NCBI RefSeq assembly: GCF_001590605.1
Contig: NZ_CP014504.1
Coordinates: forward strand, 620,001-684,000
Length of the DNA: 64,000 nucleotides
Direction of reading: 5' to 3'
Origin: Pedobacter cryoconitis
Lineage (GTDB): Bacteria; Bacteroidota; Bacteroidia; Sphingobacteriales; Sphingobacteriaceae
Shown: in pieces, positions 17,595 to 25,176 of the stretch
Position numbering within the stretch: position 1 is the first letter of the stretch
Layout: every line of letters begins with the position of its first letter
Position numbers and translations under genes: made by a program
Notes under the pieces: model-generated
Told to the model about the DNA's origin: nothing
Seen by the model: only the letters and a program-made list of their open reading frames with translations
Database searches by the model: none

Positions 17595-18269
17595 TTAGTT
17601 ACCCGGCTGGTTTCTGATCTGTAATTCCTGTTTTGCGCCATCTGCTGTACTTAACAAAACTCTGGCTTCGAATGCTTGGGCTTTTTTCGTTGTAGGGAAC
17701 CAGTTTCTGTCGGGAGTAACTAAGATCAGCAATCCGTTTTCATCACCGATAACTGCGAAGTTTTCTGTTTTAGGTTGTTTAGCGTAATAATCAAGGCCGT
17801 ATTGACTAATCAGTTTTTCTGCAGTCGCAAGTACATCGCTGGTTACTATACCAATTTCACTGGCAAATAGTATCGAGCTACTCTCAAATGTAGTATTGGA
17901 TTGATTGTCAGCATCAAAACGGCAGATCAATTCGAGCAGGTTCCCATTGTTGTCATAAAAATAGAATGACTTTGCATTCCAGGCTTCAAAGGAAGAAAAT
18001 TGGCTGTTCGTTGTTACTGGTAATACTGTTGTTCTTTTTTTTAGCCATTGAAAGGCTTCTTCCAGCTTATTATTTGGGATATCAAATGCAAGGTGATAAT
18101 TAGGATCCTGAACAGCTGATTTTTGAAAAGATACCTTTGTCTTTCCAATCAGAAAAGATACTTCATTTTCGCTTTTTGAATTGGTTTTAATATCGAGTAT
18201 AGTGTTGTAAAATTGCTCGGTTTCTATAATATTATTGCTAAGTAATTCAATCGCTTCAATCTTCATCAA
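17595..18269 (-). CDS. VOC superfamily (glyoxalase/dioxygenase-like) protein
   Basis: The 224-residue protein (true start perhaps the second Met, 223 residues) contains two vicinal-oxygen-chelate modules. The first starts IEAIELLSNNIIETEQFYNTIL and ends in KSFYFYDNNGNLLELICRF (about residues 3-118); the second is shorter, EIGIVTSDVLATAEKLISQY to ENGLLILVTPDRNWFPT (about 138-200). The usual metal ligands are only partly present: His60 in YHLAFDIP and Glu114 in LLELI, so metal binding is possible but the reaction is unknown. It is monocistronic with no informative neighbours. Confidence 0.75.
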   Translation of the reverse strand: MMKIEAIELLSNNIIETEQFYNTILDIKTNSKSENEVSFLIGKTKVSFQKSAVQDPNYHLAFDIPNNKLEEAFQWLKKRTTVLPVTTNSQFSSFEAWNAKSFYFYDNNGNLLELICRFDADNQSNTTFESSSILFASEIGIVTSDVLATAEKLISQYGLDYYAKQPKTENFAVIGDENGLLILVTPDRNWFPTTKKAQAFEARVLLSTADGAKQELQIRNQPGN

Positions 18270-18477
18270 AAGGGTTTTAGTGTGTTCTGTTTGTTTAAAA
18301 TAGGGCTGTTAGTGTCAATATACCCTTAAATCTTTAATTTTAGCTATCGAAACAGGATGTTGACAATAGCATTATTTTTGAACGATGATAAAGGTGGAAC
18401 TAGTCCTATTAGCCCCAGCTATCTATTGATATGTGTATGAATAATTGATTTATTTCTTTCTTCAGGAGGTTATTGGA

Positions 18478-19749
18478 TTAATCTGCATCGAATAAATAAC
18501 CGCTATAAGCAAGGCCTTTGGCAACGCTTGTAAAATTATCTCCCGAATTTACCGGGATATGAGGGAATTTATTCCTGAAAAGATCTTGTACGCCTCCAAC
18601 TAATGAGCTTCCGCCGGTAAGGAATAAACTATCAATTTCTTCAGGTTTGATCTTATTTTTTAACATGAATTCATCAAGATAAACACTGATCTTTTTGATA
18701 TCTTTTTCAATTACTGCAGCATATTGTTCTCTGGAAACTTCTTCATCTATTTCAATTTCCATATTTGAATAGGTAAATTGAGAAACCTGCTCATCAGATA
18801 AAGTAATTTTTGTTTTTTCAATAGCACGAAAGATAGAATAACCCAGGTTATGATCAATTAGCGTAATCAGGTTTTTGAACTTCCTGTCTTTTTTAGAATA
18901 GTGGTAATAATCCTGTAAGTCTTTTTGTATCCTCAACCCGTTAAAGAAGTTCATTTTATCCCAGGTACAGATATTCGCGAAAAGCGACATTGGAACAGTC
19001 AGCACTTTTCCGGGCGTAGCTTCATATAAGGTATTCTTCCCGAAATATGGTGTGCCTTTATCCCACATAAAAGCAGAATCAAAGCTGTCTCCACCGATAT
19101 AAATACCACCAGAGGCTATCATATCATTTCTTCTGTCTTTGTTGCCGGAATGATCAGGATCAAGCATCAGGTAAGTGAAATCTGTCGTTCCCCCACCTAA
19201 ATCGGCTACCAGTACTTTTTCTTTTTTTGTAATCGTCTTCTCGTAAGCAAAAGCAGCACCAATGGGCTCAAACTGAAAACGTACTGCTGTGAAACCTGCA
19301 TTTTCAGCTGCTTTACTCAATCTTGTTTGCGCCAGGGTATCTTTGGATGCACTATCATCATCAAAAAATACAGGGCGACCAATCACAGCCTTCTGACAAT
19401 CATATCCGATGATTTCATCAGCTTTGGTTTTTAAGTCTTTCAGGATTAAAGCGACAAGGTCGGATGCATTGTATCTTTTATTATGAATCCGTGTTTCTAT
19501 AAAACTGCTTCTGGATAAGATTTGCTTGATAGATTTGATAAACCTTCCCTTCATCCCATCGCTTAGATAAGCATCGATAGCATTTTCACCCACCACGTAA
19601 TTTAAGGGCAGGGTTGCACTTTGTTCTTGCTGAAAATACAAGAGCGAAGGAACTGTTATAGTACTTATGATTTCTTTCTTTTCTTCGTCATAAATAGATA
19701 GTGCAGAATTGGTTGTTCCAAAATCAATTCCATATAGAAACTTACTCAT
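18478..19749 (-). CDS. Hsp70-like ATPase without substrate-binding domain (YegD-like)
   Basis: The 423-residue protein has the actin/Hsp70 ATPase motifs: phosphate 1 GIDFGTTNSALSIYD (residues 7-21), connect-type VIGRPVFF (122-129), phosphate 2 VADLGGGTTDFTYL (181-194) and adenosine motif SLFLTGGSSLVGGVQ (about 380-394). DnaK would be about 640 residues; the substrate-binding and lid domains are absent, as in the YegD group of Hsp70-like proteins, whose function is unknown. It is cytoplasmic and has no DnaJ or GrpE neighbour. Start MSKFLYGIDFG is canonical. Confidence 0.88.
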   Translation of the reverse strand: MSKFLYGIDFGTTNSALSIYDEEKKEIISTITVPSLLYFQQEQSATLPLNYVVGENAIDAYLSDGMKGRFIKSIKQILSRSSFIETRIHNKRYNASDLVALILKDLKTKADEIIGYDCQKAVIGRPVFFDDDSASKDTLAQTRLSKAAENAGFTAVRFQFEPIGAAFAYEKTITKKEKVLVADLGGGTTDFTYLMLDPDHSGNKDRRNDMIASGGIYIGGDSFDSAFMWDKGTPYFGKNTLYEATPGKVLTVPMSLFANICTWDKMNFFNGLRIQKDLQDYYHYSKKDRKFKNLITLIDHNLGYSIFRAIEKTKITLSDEQVSQFTYSNMEIEIDEEVSREQYAAVIEKDIKKISVYLDEFMLKNKIKPEEIDSLFLTGGSSLVGGVQDLFRNKFPHIPVNSGDNFTSVAKGLAYSGYLFDAD

Positions 19750-20031
19750 CTCAAAAGGGGAAATATTGTTTTATACTTAATTTTTATGCCGGTCTTTTTC
19801 CTTTGGTTATTGGTAATAGGATAGGAGTGAAGACCTTACAGACTATTCAGATTGATATACGCTGTTTTGGCGCGTGCAAAGGTAAAATATTAAAATAATA
19901 ATTAGATTATAACCTTGTATTTAATGTTTTTTAGCGGATTATTCAGCGTTTTGGACAGCATGCTGCCTACGCCTATATTATAGAAACTGTCAGGGAAAAT
20001 ACTATCTTGTTGTCAATTAATCTTTAATACT

Positions 20032-20376
20032 ATGCATTCAGGAGGTATTCCTTTTCAGAACACAGATTGGGAGAATATTCCCGCGATACAGCATCCGGGA
20101 GAAACTGGTGTAGCTTATTGGAAAACTTTAGAATTTGGTGATTTACGGATCAGGGTAGTAGAGTACTCTGAAAACTATAAAGCAGATCATTGGTGCTCCA
20201 AAGGACATATCATTTATTGTATTGAAGGTGAAATGATTTCTGAATTGGCCGACGGGAGCCAGCATAAGCTTTCAAAGGGAATGTCTTACCAGGTTTCAGA
20301 CGAATTGAGTTCGCACCGCACGTTTTCTGAATATGGTGTGAAGCTGTTTATTGTAGACGGTTCTTTTCTGAAGTAA
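20032..20376 (+). CDS. Small cupin-fold protein with DHWC/DHCW-type motif
   Basis: The 114-residue protein is a single cupin barrel with the segment SENYKADHWCSKGHIIYCIEGEM (about residues 45-67) and the second cupin half LSKGMSYQVSDELSSHRTFSEYGVKLFIVDG. It matches the group named DHCW-motif cupin-fold proteins, with His52, His58 and His93 as possible metal ligands. It starts MHSGGIPFQNTDWENIP, typical for the group. The reaction is unknown. A hairpin separates it from the convergent S24 repressor gene. Confidence 0.8.
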   Translation: MHSGGIPFQNTDWENIPAIQHPGETGVAYWKTLEFGDLRIRVVEYSENYKADHWCSKGHIIYCIEGEMISELADGSQHKLSKGMSYQVSDELSSHRTFSEYGVKLFIVDGSFLK

Positions 20377-20380
20377 TATT

Positions 20381-20421
20381 TGACGTGCTGACCAATTCTG
20401 TTTTTTATAGTCAGCACATCA
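20381..20421. terminator. Hairpin between the cupin gene and the S24 repressor gene
   Basis: TGAcGTGCTGAC and GTCAGCACaTCA pair over 11 of 12 positions with a 17-base loop containing six Ts. It lies between two convergent stops and may end transcripts from both sides. Confidence 0.55.
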
Positions 20422-20427
20422 GCTTTC

Positions 20428-21186
20428 TTATCTTTTCTGCAGAACGTTCACAATATTAAATATCTGTTTCACTTCATCAAGATGAATATCGAAATCAGGA
20501 TAGGCAACTTTGTCCGGATTTAACGAATGGCAAGTAATGATACCCGTTTCAGTATCATGGTTTGAGATCCGTTTCGCGATAATACCCATCTTACGGTGTA
20601 CAATGACATAATCTTTAAATCTGTGGGTATGAAATTTAGAAGTCCACAGGTGCTGCTGGATTTCTCTTCCAGTGGCAATACTTCCATCGCTGATACTCTC
20701 TTTAGTGTTATCATCCATACTGTCACCAACTATTTCAAATGCTCTGTAACTGCCTTTATGATATTTGTCCACGATTATTGTATGCTTTGGTAATACTTCT
20801 AAATACTCAGTGTCCTTGTAGCCGGATAAATAGCCAGCATAAGCATATTCATTCACTAAAGGTACCACCATTAAATACTGCCCATCTCCCAGGTCTATAA
20901 AAGGAGAGTCCGTAAAGTCTAAGGGATATTGTATTTCGCCAATTGATCTGGCATTTGGTTTTACGGTATTCACAGTCATTTCCCCTTTGCCAGTTTCCAA
21001 CCATTCTATATTTAAAGAAAATTCTTTAAAAAGTGCATTTTTGATATCTCCGGAAACCTTCACTTTTCCTCTTTCGACATCCGCGAAACTTCCTTGTTTT
21101 AGTCCGGTAACCATCCCGAACTCCATTTGAGTTTTATTGAGTGATTTCCTGAATATTTTAAGACGTTGATTTTCAGTATTTTCCAT
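20428..21186 (-). CDS. XRE/S24 family repressor (LexA/phage CI-like autoprotease)
   Basis: The 252-residue protein has an N-terminal helix-turn-helix (KIFRKSLNKTQMEFGMVTGLKQGSFADVERGKVKVSGD, about residues 10-47) and a C-terminal S24 peptidase fold. Catalytic Ser156 lies in IVGDSMDD and the likely Lys partner is Lys205 in IIAKRIS, 49 residues on. Ala117-Gly118 in AYAGYLSGY is a plausible self-cleavage site, as in LexA and lambda CI. Such repressors are inactivated by activated RecA after DNA damage. The gene is divergent from a lysozyme-led operon, with two palindromic operators between them, so it most likely represses that operon and itself. Confidence 0.85.
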   Translation of the reverse strand: MENTENQRLKIFRKSLNKTQMEFGMVTGLKQGSFADVERGKVKVSGDIKNALFKEFSLNIEWLETGKGEMTVNTVKPNARSIGEIQYPLDFTDSPFIDLGDGQYLMVVPLVNEYAYAGYLSGYKDTEYLEVLPKHTIIVDKYHKGSYRAFEIVGDSMDDNTKESISDGSIATGREIQQHLWTSKFHTHRFKDYVIVHRKMGIIAKRISNHDTETGIITCHSLNPDKVAYPDFDIHLDEVKQIFNIVNVLQKR

Positions 21187-21196
21187 GATTATTTAA

Positions 21197-21206
21197 AGAA
21201 TATTCT
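21197..21206. promoter_or_regulatory. Operator 1 (AGAATATTCT palindrome) next to the repressor start
   Basis: AGAATATTCT is a perfect 10-bp palindrome 11 bases upstream of the repressor ATG. An identical copy lies 29 bases away, centre to centre. Placement fits autoregulation of the repressor gene. Confidence 0.65.
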
Positions 21207-21215
21207 ATTTAAGTA

Positions 21216-21247
21216 TTGCAAATATAGAATATTCTATATTATATTTG
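21216..21247 (+). promoter_or_regulatory. Promoter of the lysozyme-led operon, with operator inside
   Basis: TTG at 21216-21218 and TATATTTG at 21240-21247 are 21 bases apart and match the Bacteroidota -33/-7 arrangement, the -7 box exactly. The 18-bp palindrome at 21222-21239 fills the spacer, so bound repressor would block RNA polymerase. The leader to the ATG at 21341 is about 85 bases. Confidence 0.65.
21222..21239. promoter_or_regulatory. Operator 2 (18-bp perfect palindrome)
   Basis: ATATAGAATATTCTATAT is perfectly self-complementary, contains the same AGAATATTCT core as operator 1, and lies exactly between the -33 and -7 elements of the divergent promoter. Confidence 0.7.
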
Positions 21248-21340
21248 TATCGTACAACGAAGTAAATGTACAAAAAATAGGATTATACAGGAAATAGATA
21301 ATTGGCATAAGCTGATTAGCTATACAGATAAAAGGAAAAT

Positions 21341-21904
21341 ATGAGTGATTTCAGCATAGCAAAACAGTTGACAGGAATAAATGAAGGCGGATATGTGAAT
21401 GATCCGAATGATAAAGGAGGAGAGACTTATGCGGGTATCTCCAGAAATAATTGGTCCGGATGGAGAGGCTGGCTGATCATTGACGGGCTGAAAGATACGA
21501 ATGGTGTTTCTGCTGCGCTGATCAACCAGAAGGCAAAAGCCAATGTGCAGTTAACTCAACTGATCTGGTCTTTTTACAAACAGAATTTTTGGGATATCAA
21601 TCAGTTGAGTTTGATTCATGATCAGCAGCTGGCCAATACGGTTTATGATTTCGGAGTGAATTCCGGAACGGTAAGGGCGGCTAAATATTTACAGGATTCA
21701 GTTAAGCTGGTCTCTGCTATAAAGCTGTCTTCAGACGGCATTATAGGCCCCTTAACTCTCCAGGCAGTCAATAAAAGTGACCCAGCTAAACTTACTTTAA
21801 TATATAACAGTAAAAGACAGGCTTTTTACAGTTCGATCGCAAAAGGGACACAGGCCAGGTTCCTGAAAAGTTGGTTAAGCAGGATTAAACCTTATAAAAC
21901 TTAA
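21341..21904 (+). CDS. GH108-type N-acetylmuramidase (phage-like endolysin) with peptidoglycan-binding domain
   Basis: The 187-residue protein matches the glycoside hydrolase 108 family: the catalytic Glu15 lies in INEGGYVNDPNDKGGETYAGIS (the family ExGGYvnDPxDpGG motif), followed by the IWSFYKQNFWDINQL region and the family's C-terminal predicted peptidoglycan-binding part (LQDSVKLVSAI...DGIIGPLTLQAVN, about 125-150). It has no signal peptide, as in phage endolysins that need a holin, or TtsA-like muramidases used for toxin release. It is the first gene behind the S24-controlled promoter and would cut the glycan strands of peptidoglycan. Confidence 0.88.
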   Translation: MSDFSIAKQLTGINEGGYVNDPNDKGGETYAGISRNNWSGWRGWLIIDGLKDTNGVSAALINQKAKANVQLTQLIWSFYKQNFWDINQLSLIHDQQLANTVYDFGVNSGTVRAAKYLQDSVKLVSAIKLSSDGIIGPLTLQAVNKSDPAKLTLIYNSKRQAFYSSIAKGTQARFLKSWLSRIKPYKT

Positions 21905-21909
21905 TTACC

Positions 21910-22293
21910 ATGGAAGAAATACAAAATCCACCAACAGAAACACAAGACATGATAGACAGAAAAGCTGCATGGATTGAAAGAATGTTTGACCGGTTGTTTA
22001 CCGCTGTTCAGCAGAACCCTTTTGCTACGATGCTCCTGCTTTCTGTCGCAATGAACTTTTGGCAATACAGTGTCCTGAATGAGATGAACCAGCTTCGGAT
22101 CAGAGATATAACCTCATTAAATGAGAAAATTAACCTGGCTGTAGAAAAAGGTGTTCAGCAGGAATTGCCTAAACAGCTTGCCCCTTACAAGGAGCAGCAG
22201 GATAGCAATAACAAGAAGCTGGATACTTCTTTAAACCATTTAAATGGAACGGTAGAATCGGTCCGGAAATACTTTAATGAAAATAAGAGATGA
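21910..22293 (+). CDS. Small one-TM protein with coiled-coil tail, holin- or spanin-like by position
   Basis: The 127-residue product has a charged N-terminus with two Trp-containing helices (WIERMFDRLFTAVQQ), one hydrophobic segment at about residues 38-56 (ATMLLLSVAMNFWQYSV) and a helical, coiled-coil-prone tail (about 60-127). I do not recognise a family. Placed 5 bases after a signal-less endolysin, it could be the holin or the inner-membrane half of a spanin pair; the topology, a single helix with a long periplasmic coil, fits an i-spanin better. Its last bases overlap the next gene by 4 (ATGA). Confidence 0.65.
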   Translation: MEEIQNPPTETQDMIDRKAAWIERMFDRLFTAVQQNPFATMLLLSVAMNFWQYSVLNEMNQLRIRDITSLNEKINLAVEKGVQQELPKQLAPYKEQQDSNNKKLDTSLNHLNGTVESVRKYFNENKR

Positions 22294-22481
22294 AGAAGCT
22301 TTTAGCGCTGCTCGGATTGCTGTTGCTCACTGGTATGCTGTCAACAAGGGCCCCCCCTGAAAAAATAGAATTTATAGAAATCACGGACTATCCGGTTAAC
22401 TGCAGGCTGGATAGCCTTAACAATACTTTGGATGAGTTGAATAAACTTATGAAGCAGTTCGCAGATAAAAAGAAATTTTAA
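22290..22481 (+). CDS. Tiny exported protein, possible o-spanin-like partner
   Basis: The 63-residue product starts with a Lys-Lys plus Leu-rich export signal (MKKLLALLGLLLLTGMLSTRA) followed by a short acidic and polar mature part ending DELNKLMKQFADKKKF, with coiled-coil potential. The only Cys is residue 38, so there is no lipobox at the expected place and outer-membrane lipidation is not supported. It overlaps the upstream one-TM gene by ATGA, the overlap style of spanin gene pairs in phages. The function is unknown; a spanin or secretion helper is an inference from position. Confidence 0.6.
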   Translation: MKKLLALLGLLLLTGMLSTRAPPEKIEFIEITDYPVNCRLDSLNNTLDELNKLMKQFADKKKF

Positions 22482-22501
22482 ACCATTAAAACAATTAAAT
22501 T

Positions 22502-23842
22502 ATGAGTCAATTTTCAGTACACTCAACAGCAGCCGCTGCACAAGATCAAACAGGTTCTATTACTGTAAACGGTCAGATCATTACTTACACGGTGAAGGGC
22601 AATATCATCATTTATTCTGATGGTAAAGTTGCAGCACCCTCCATCACAAGCACAGATTTTCAAAAGGCTTATGCAACGGCAATTGTGCCGGTAGTAACCC
22701 CGGTAGATCCTCCTGTAGATCCTGATTTTGTAAGTATAGGTACAGGTTCAGGTCAGCTGATTCTGGAACCACTTGCCAATACCAATGTGAAGATTGTTCC
22801 GGGTAATTACGATTACATCTATGTCGAAAAAGCAACTAATGTCAGAATGGATGCAACAGGAGTAGTCCTGAAAGGTGGATCTATTGATGTTGGTCAGGCA
22901 GATAATTTCGAGTTATGGGGAGCATCAATTATTGATCAGTCTTACCGTGCTATTTCTTTTGAAGGCCATAGCAATGGAGTTTATTTGCATGATATCAGCT
23001 TTAAAAATGTGGGTGACTATACTATTTCTTATCACTACAAAGGGATATATGATGGTACGGATGCATCTACTTCTAAAGACTGGAAATTGGAGCGGCTTAC
23101 TTTTGAAAATACGAGTAGCGGGTTTCATTGCGATGGCGCATTTGCAGCAGAAGGGATTGTAAATCTGATGCGAAACTTTAAATTCCTGAATTGTGTAGTT
23201 AAGAATTGCCCGGGTATTGGAAATGTAGCTTATGTTGGACAGGTTGATGGTTATGAGATTGCCGGAAATATCATTGATAATATCAATACAAGATATGATG
23301 ATCCTAATGCGCCAAATGGCTATCATAATGGTATTTTCCATATGAATGGTAATGGATCTTTCCATGATAATAAAATCACAAACCACCAGGGAAATGCAAT
23401 TCGTGCATGGGGCGTATCCTATGGCGCTGAAGCCAAAGATATTTCGATTTATAATAACATCGTTTGGAACAGTTGGAAGTATTCGGCGTTTGAGCTTCAG
23501 GTTACTCCGGAAATACAGGATTATCTGGCGGCTTATCCTTCCAGAATTAAACCTACTAATGCAAAGGTATATAACAATACTGCAGGTCATCTCAACAGAT
23601 CTCATGACTGGGACGGGGTAATGATTGATTTGTATCATACAGGTGGTACGCTGGAATATTACAATAACCTTGGTTTTGAAATGTACAGACAGGATCAATC
23701 CCGTTCAATAGGAGATATGATCAATATGGGCGGCCCGGAAATGATCCGTAATGAGAATAATCAATACTTCCCTACGCAGCAGGAAGCGGTTGCTGATACC
23801 GTTACTTTTCTGTCGTTGATACCTGGAGTTGGTGCTCAATAA
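22502..23842 (+). CDS. Right-handed beta-helix repeat protein (pectate-lyase-like fold)
   Basis: The 446-residue protein has a leading 75 residues rich in Ser/Thr/Val, then a Pro-rich linker (VVTPVDPPVDPDF, about 62-75), then the repeated strand-turn pattern of a parallel beta-helix (runs of D/N/G turns such as VYLHDISFKNVGDY, YEIAGNIIDNI, SFHDNKITNHQGNAIRAW, DISIYNNIVWNSW, AKVYNNTAGHLN). Such folds occur in polysaccharide lyases and in phage tail-spike proteins. There is no ordinary signal peptide. It is the fourth gene of the S24-controlled unit and starts 21 bases after the previous stop, so it may be released by lysis; a polysaccharide or cell-surface target is likely but unproven. Confidence 0.75.
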   Translation: MSQFSVHSTAAAAQDQTGSITVNGQIITYTVKGNIIIYSDGKVAAPSITSTDFQKAYATAIVPVVTPVDPPVDPDFVSIGTGSGQLILEPLANTNVKIVPGNYDYIYVEKATNVRMDATGVVLKGGSIDVGQADNFELWGASIIDQSYRAISFEGHSNGVYLHDISFKNVGDYTISYHYKGIYDGTDASTSKDWKLERLTFENTSSGFHCDGAFAAEGIVNLMRNFKFLNCVVKNCPGIGNVAYVGQVDGYEIAGNIIDNINTRYDDPNAPNGYHNGIFHMNGNGSFHDNKITNHQGNAIRAWGVSYGAEAKDISIYNNIVWNSWKYSAFELQVTPEIQDYLAAYPSRIKPTNAKVYNNTAGHLNRSHDWDGVMIDLYHTGGTLEYYNNLGFEMYRQDQSRSIGDMINMGGPEMIRNENNQYFPTQQEAVADTVTFLSLIPGVGAQ

Positions 23843-23979
23843 ACTATCAAATAATACCTGTTAAAATTAGTTCATCCGGTCAGCATATTGCACGCTATTG
23901 CACAGAGGGAATAACCCCGGGAGCTTTGGTTATCAATATGCTGCACCGGTTTGATTATCAAAATATTAAATATATTCTT

Positions 23980-24555
23980 ATGAAAAATATACACCTTAAA
24001 GAATCCTTGTTCTTCATTTCCATACTGATGATTTTATCGGGCTGCGGAACTTCCCGACGGCTGTTTCAGGCAACGGGAAAAATGAAACAGGAAACTGCCC
24101 GGCAAATTAAAAAAGATACAGTGAGTTTAACGCTTGATCATTCATTAACTACCATCAGAGAAAAAGCGGATACCATATTGGTTATTCCCGGACAAGTGAT
24201 TACCACAGATACCTATATTGATTTCGATGAGCTGGTTAACGGAGTAATGGCTATTAAAAGCCCGCTTGCAGAAGTAAGTTTAATCTTAAATCCTGTAACC
24301 AAAAAACTTTCGGCCAGAGCTTTGATCAAGGAGCAGGTGATCCCGCTGAAAATTAATAAAGAGACAGTGATACAAAAGAATTTAACGGTACTGTCAAAGA
24401 AAAATGAGCTGAGTTTAAATACCAACAAGACTGAAGTTGAACAAGCTGTTAAAGAAAAGGAAACCTTAAAATTAAGCGCATGGCTTCCTGCTTTGTTAGT
24501 GTTGATTGTCCTGGGATCTGTTTATTACTGGGTAAGAAATAAAAGCTGGTCATGA
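23980..24555 (+). CDS. Lipoprotein with C-terminal membrane anchor
   Basis: The product from the ATG at 23980 has 191 residues. It has a signal sequence with lipobox LSGC (Cys22), a polar helical middle (residues about 25-150) and a C-terminal hydrophobic helix LSAWLPALLVLIVLGSVYYW (about 165-184) ending in basic residues. An earlier ATG at 23926 in the same frame would place 18 polar residues before the signal, so I prefer 23980. A protein held at both ends could bridge membranes, as spanins do. It is the last gene of the cassette, 137 bases after the beta-helix stop, and a hairpin terminator follows. I know no family. Confidence 0.6.
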   Translation: MKNIHLKESLFFISILMILSGCGTSRRLFQATGKMKQETARQIKKDTVSLTLDHSLTTIREKADTILVIPGQVITTDTYIDFDELVNGVMAIKSPLAEVSLILNPVTKKLSARALIKEQVIPLKINKETVIQKNLTVLSKKNELSLNTNKTEVEQAVKEKETLKLSAWLPALLVLIVLGSVYYWVRNKSWS

Positions 24556-24614
24556 ACAATTGTTTCCTGTGGTCTTGGATTAAAGGTACCAATGAAACAG
24601 CCCTGTTTTTAACT

Positions 24615-24650
24615 AATGGCGGAGACGATAAATCTTCTCCTTTGCCATTT
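24615..24650 (+). terminator. Terminator of the lysozyme-led unit
   Basis: AATGGC pairs with GCCATT and inner GGAGA with TCTCC, and a short T-run follows, 60 bases after the lipoprotein stop. It also lies just after the convergent small gene's stop and may end both. Confidence 0.6.
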
Positions 24651-24673
24651 TAGCTTTTCAGTTCAATAATTTA

Positions 24674-24949
24674 TTATTGCTTATTCACAAAGATACCTCT
24701 GAAGGCAGACCAGCACGCGTTCTTTATATCAATAGGAAGTGCGTCTTTTACATAAAATTGAATACCGTTTTCATCATAGAAATAACGGAAATAATTTCCT
24801 AGTCTATCAGGTTTCTCACCCGTATGAATATTTTCACGATTAACCAGCCAACGAGAGTAAGTTACTTCAACGCCATTCAATGCATCCTCAAGATCTTTAA
24901 TCTTGCCAGAGTTCTTGTCGCTGTTAATCATATCACTATAGTCTTTCAT
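24674..24949 (-). CDS. Hypothetical protein, 91 residues
   Basis: I do not recognise a family. The protein is soluble, with an Asp/Lys-rich N-terminus (MKDYSDMINSDKNSGKIKDLEDAL) and a compact C-terminal part rich in Tyr, Phe and Arg (RLGNYFRYFYDENGIQFYVKDALP). It has one Cys. It reads toward the lysis-like unit and away from the ECF sigma gene, and its promoter would lie in the region with the long inverted repeat at 25012-25072. The real-protein look of the composition supports the call moderately. Confidence 0.6.
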   Translation of the reverse strand: MKDYSDMINSDKNSGKIKDLEDALNGVEVTYSRWLVNRENIHTGEKPDRLGNYFRYFYDENGIQFYVKDALPIDIKNACWSAFRGIFVNKQ

Positions 24950-25011
24950 ATTAAAATATCCATTTAATTGGCAAAGATACGGAATATAAAAGGGTTAAGA
25001 GACTATTGATT

Positions 25012-25072
25012 AGATTGCTGAATAATCGTATTCAAATCTTTACTTGATTTGAGTATGATTATTCAGCAATCT
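25012..25072. repeat. 27-bp inverted repeat forming a long hairpin
   Basis: The arms 25012-25038 and 25046-25072 are reverse complements at 25 of 27 positions (the two differences are G-T pairs in one RNA strand) with a 7-base loop TTTACTT. It lies between two divergent genes. It has no flanking coding frame, no obvious target duplication and no long T-run; a mobile miniature element, a transcription attenuator or a terminator are all possible. Confidence 0.6.
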
Positions 25073-25176
25073 GGTTATCTTCTTTCGGTAAATGCGCCAC
25101 CGAATTCATTACCTGCTTCATTTAACATTTTGTTAATACGTCTGTCATTTGGCAGCTCTAATTTTGCCCATATTTT

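Noticed and set aside
22925..23698. 257-residue minus-strand frame opposite the beta-helix gene
   Set aside because: It lies wholly antisense to a gene with clear repeat structure, has an Ile-rich random composition and no motif; it is a shadow of the repeated codons.
20428..24650. A complete prophage
   Set aside because: No integrase, terminase, capsid, portal or tail genes are present, and the flanks are ordinary chromosomal genes.
25159..25166. TAATTTTG as promoter of the ECF sigma gene
   Set aside because: It is only 11 bases before the start codon, and the nearest TTG upstream is 26 bases away, too far; it was not listed as a promoter.
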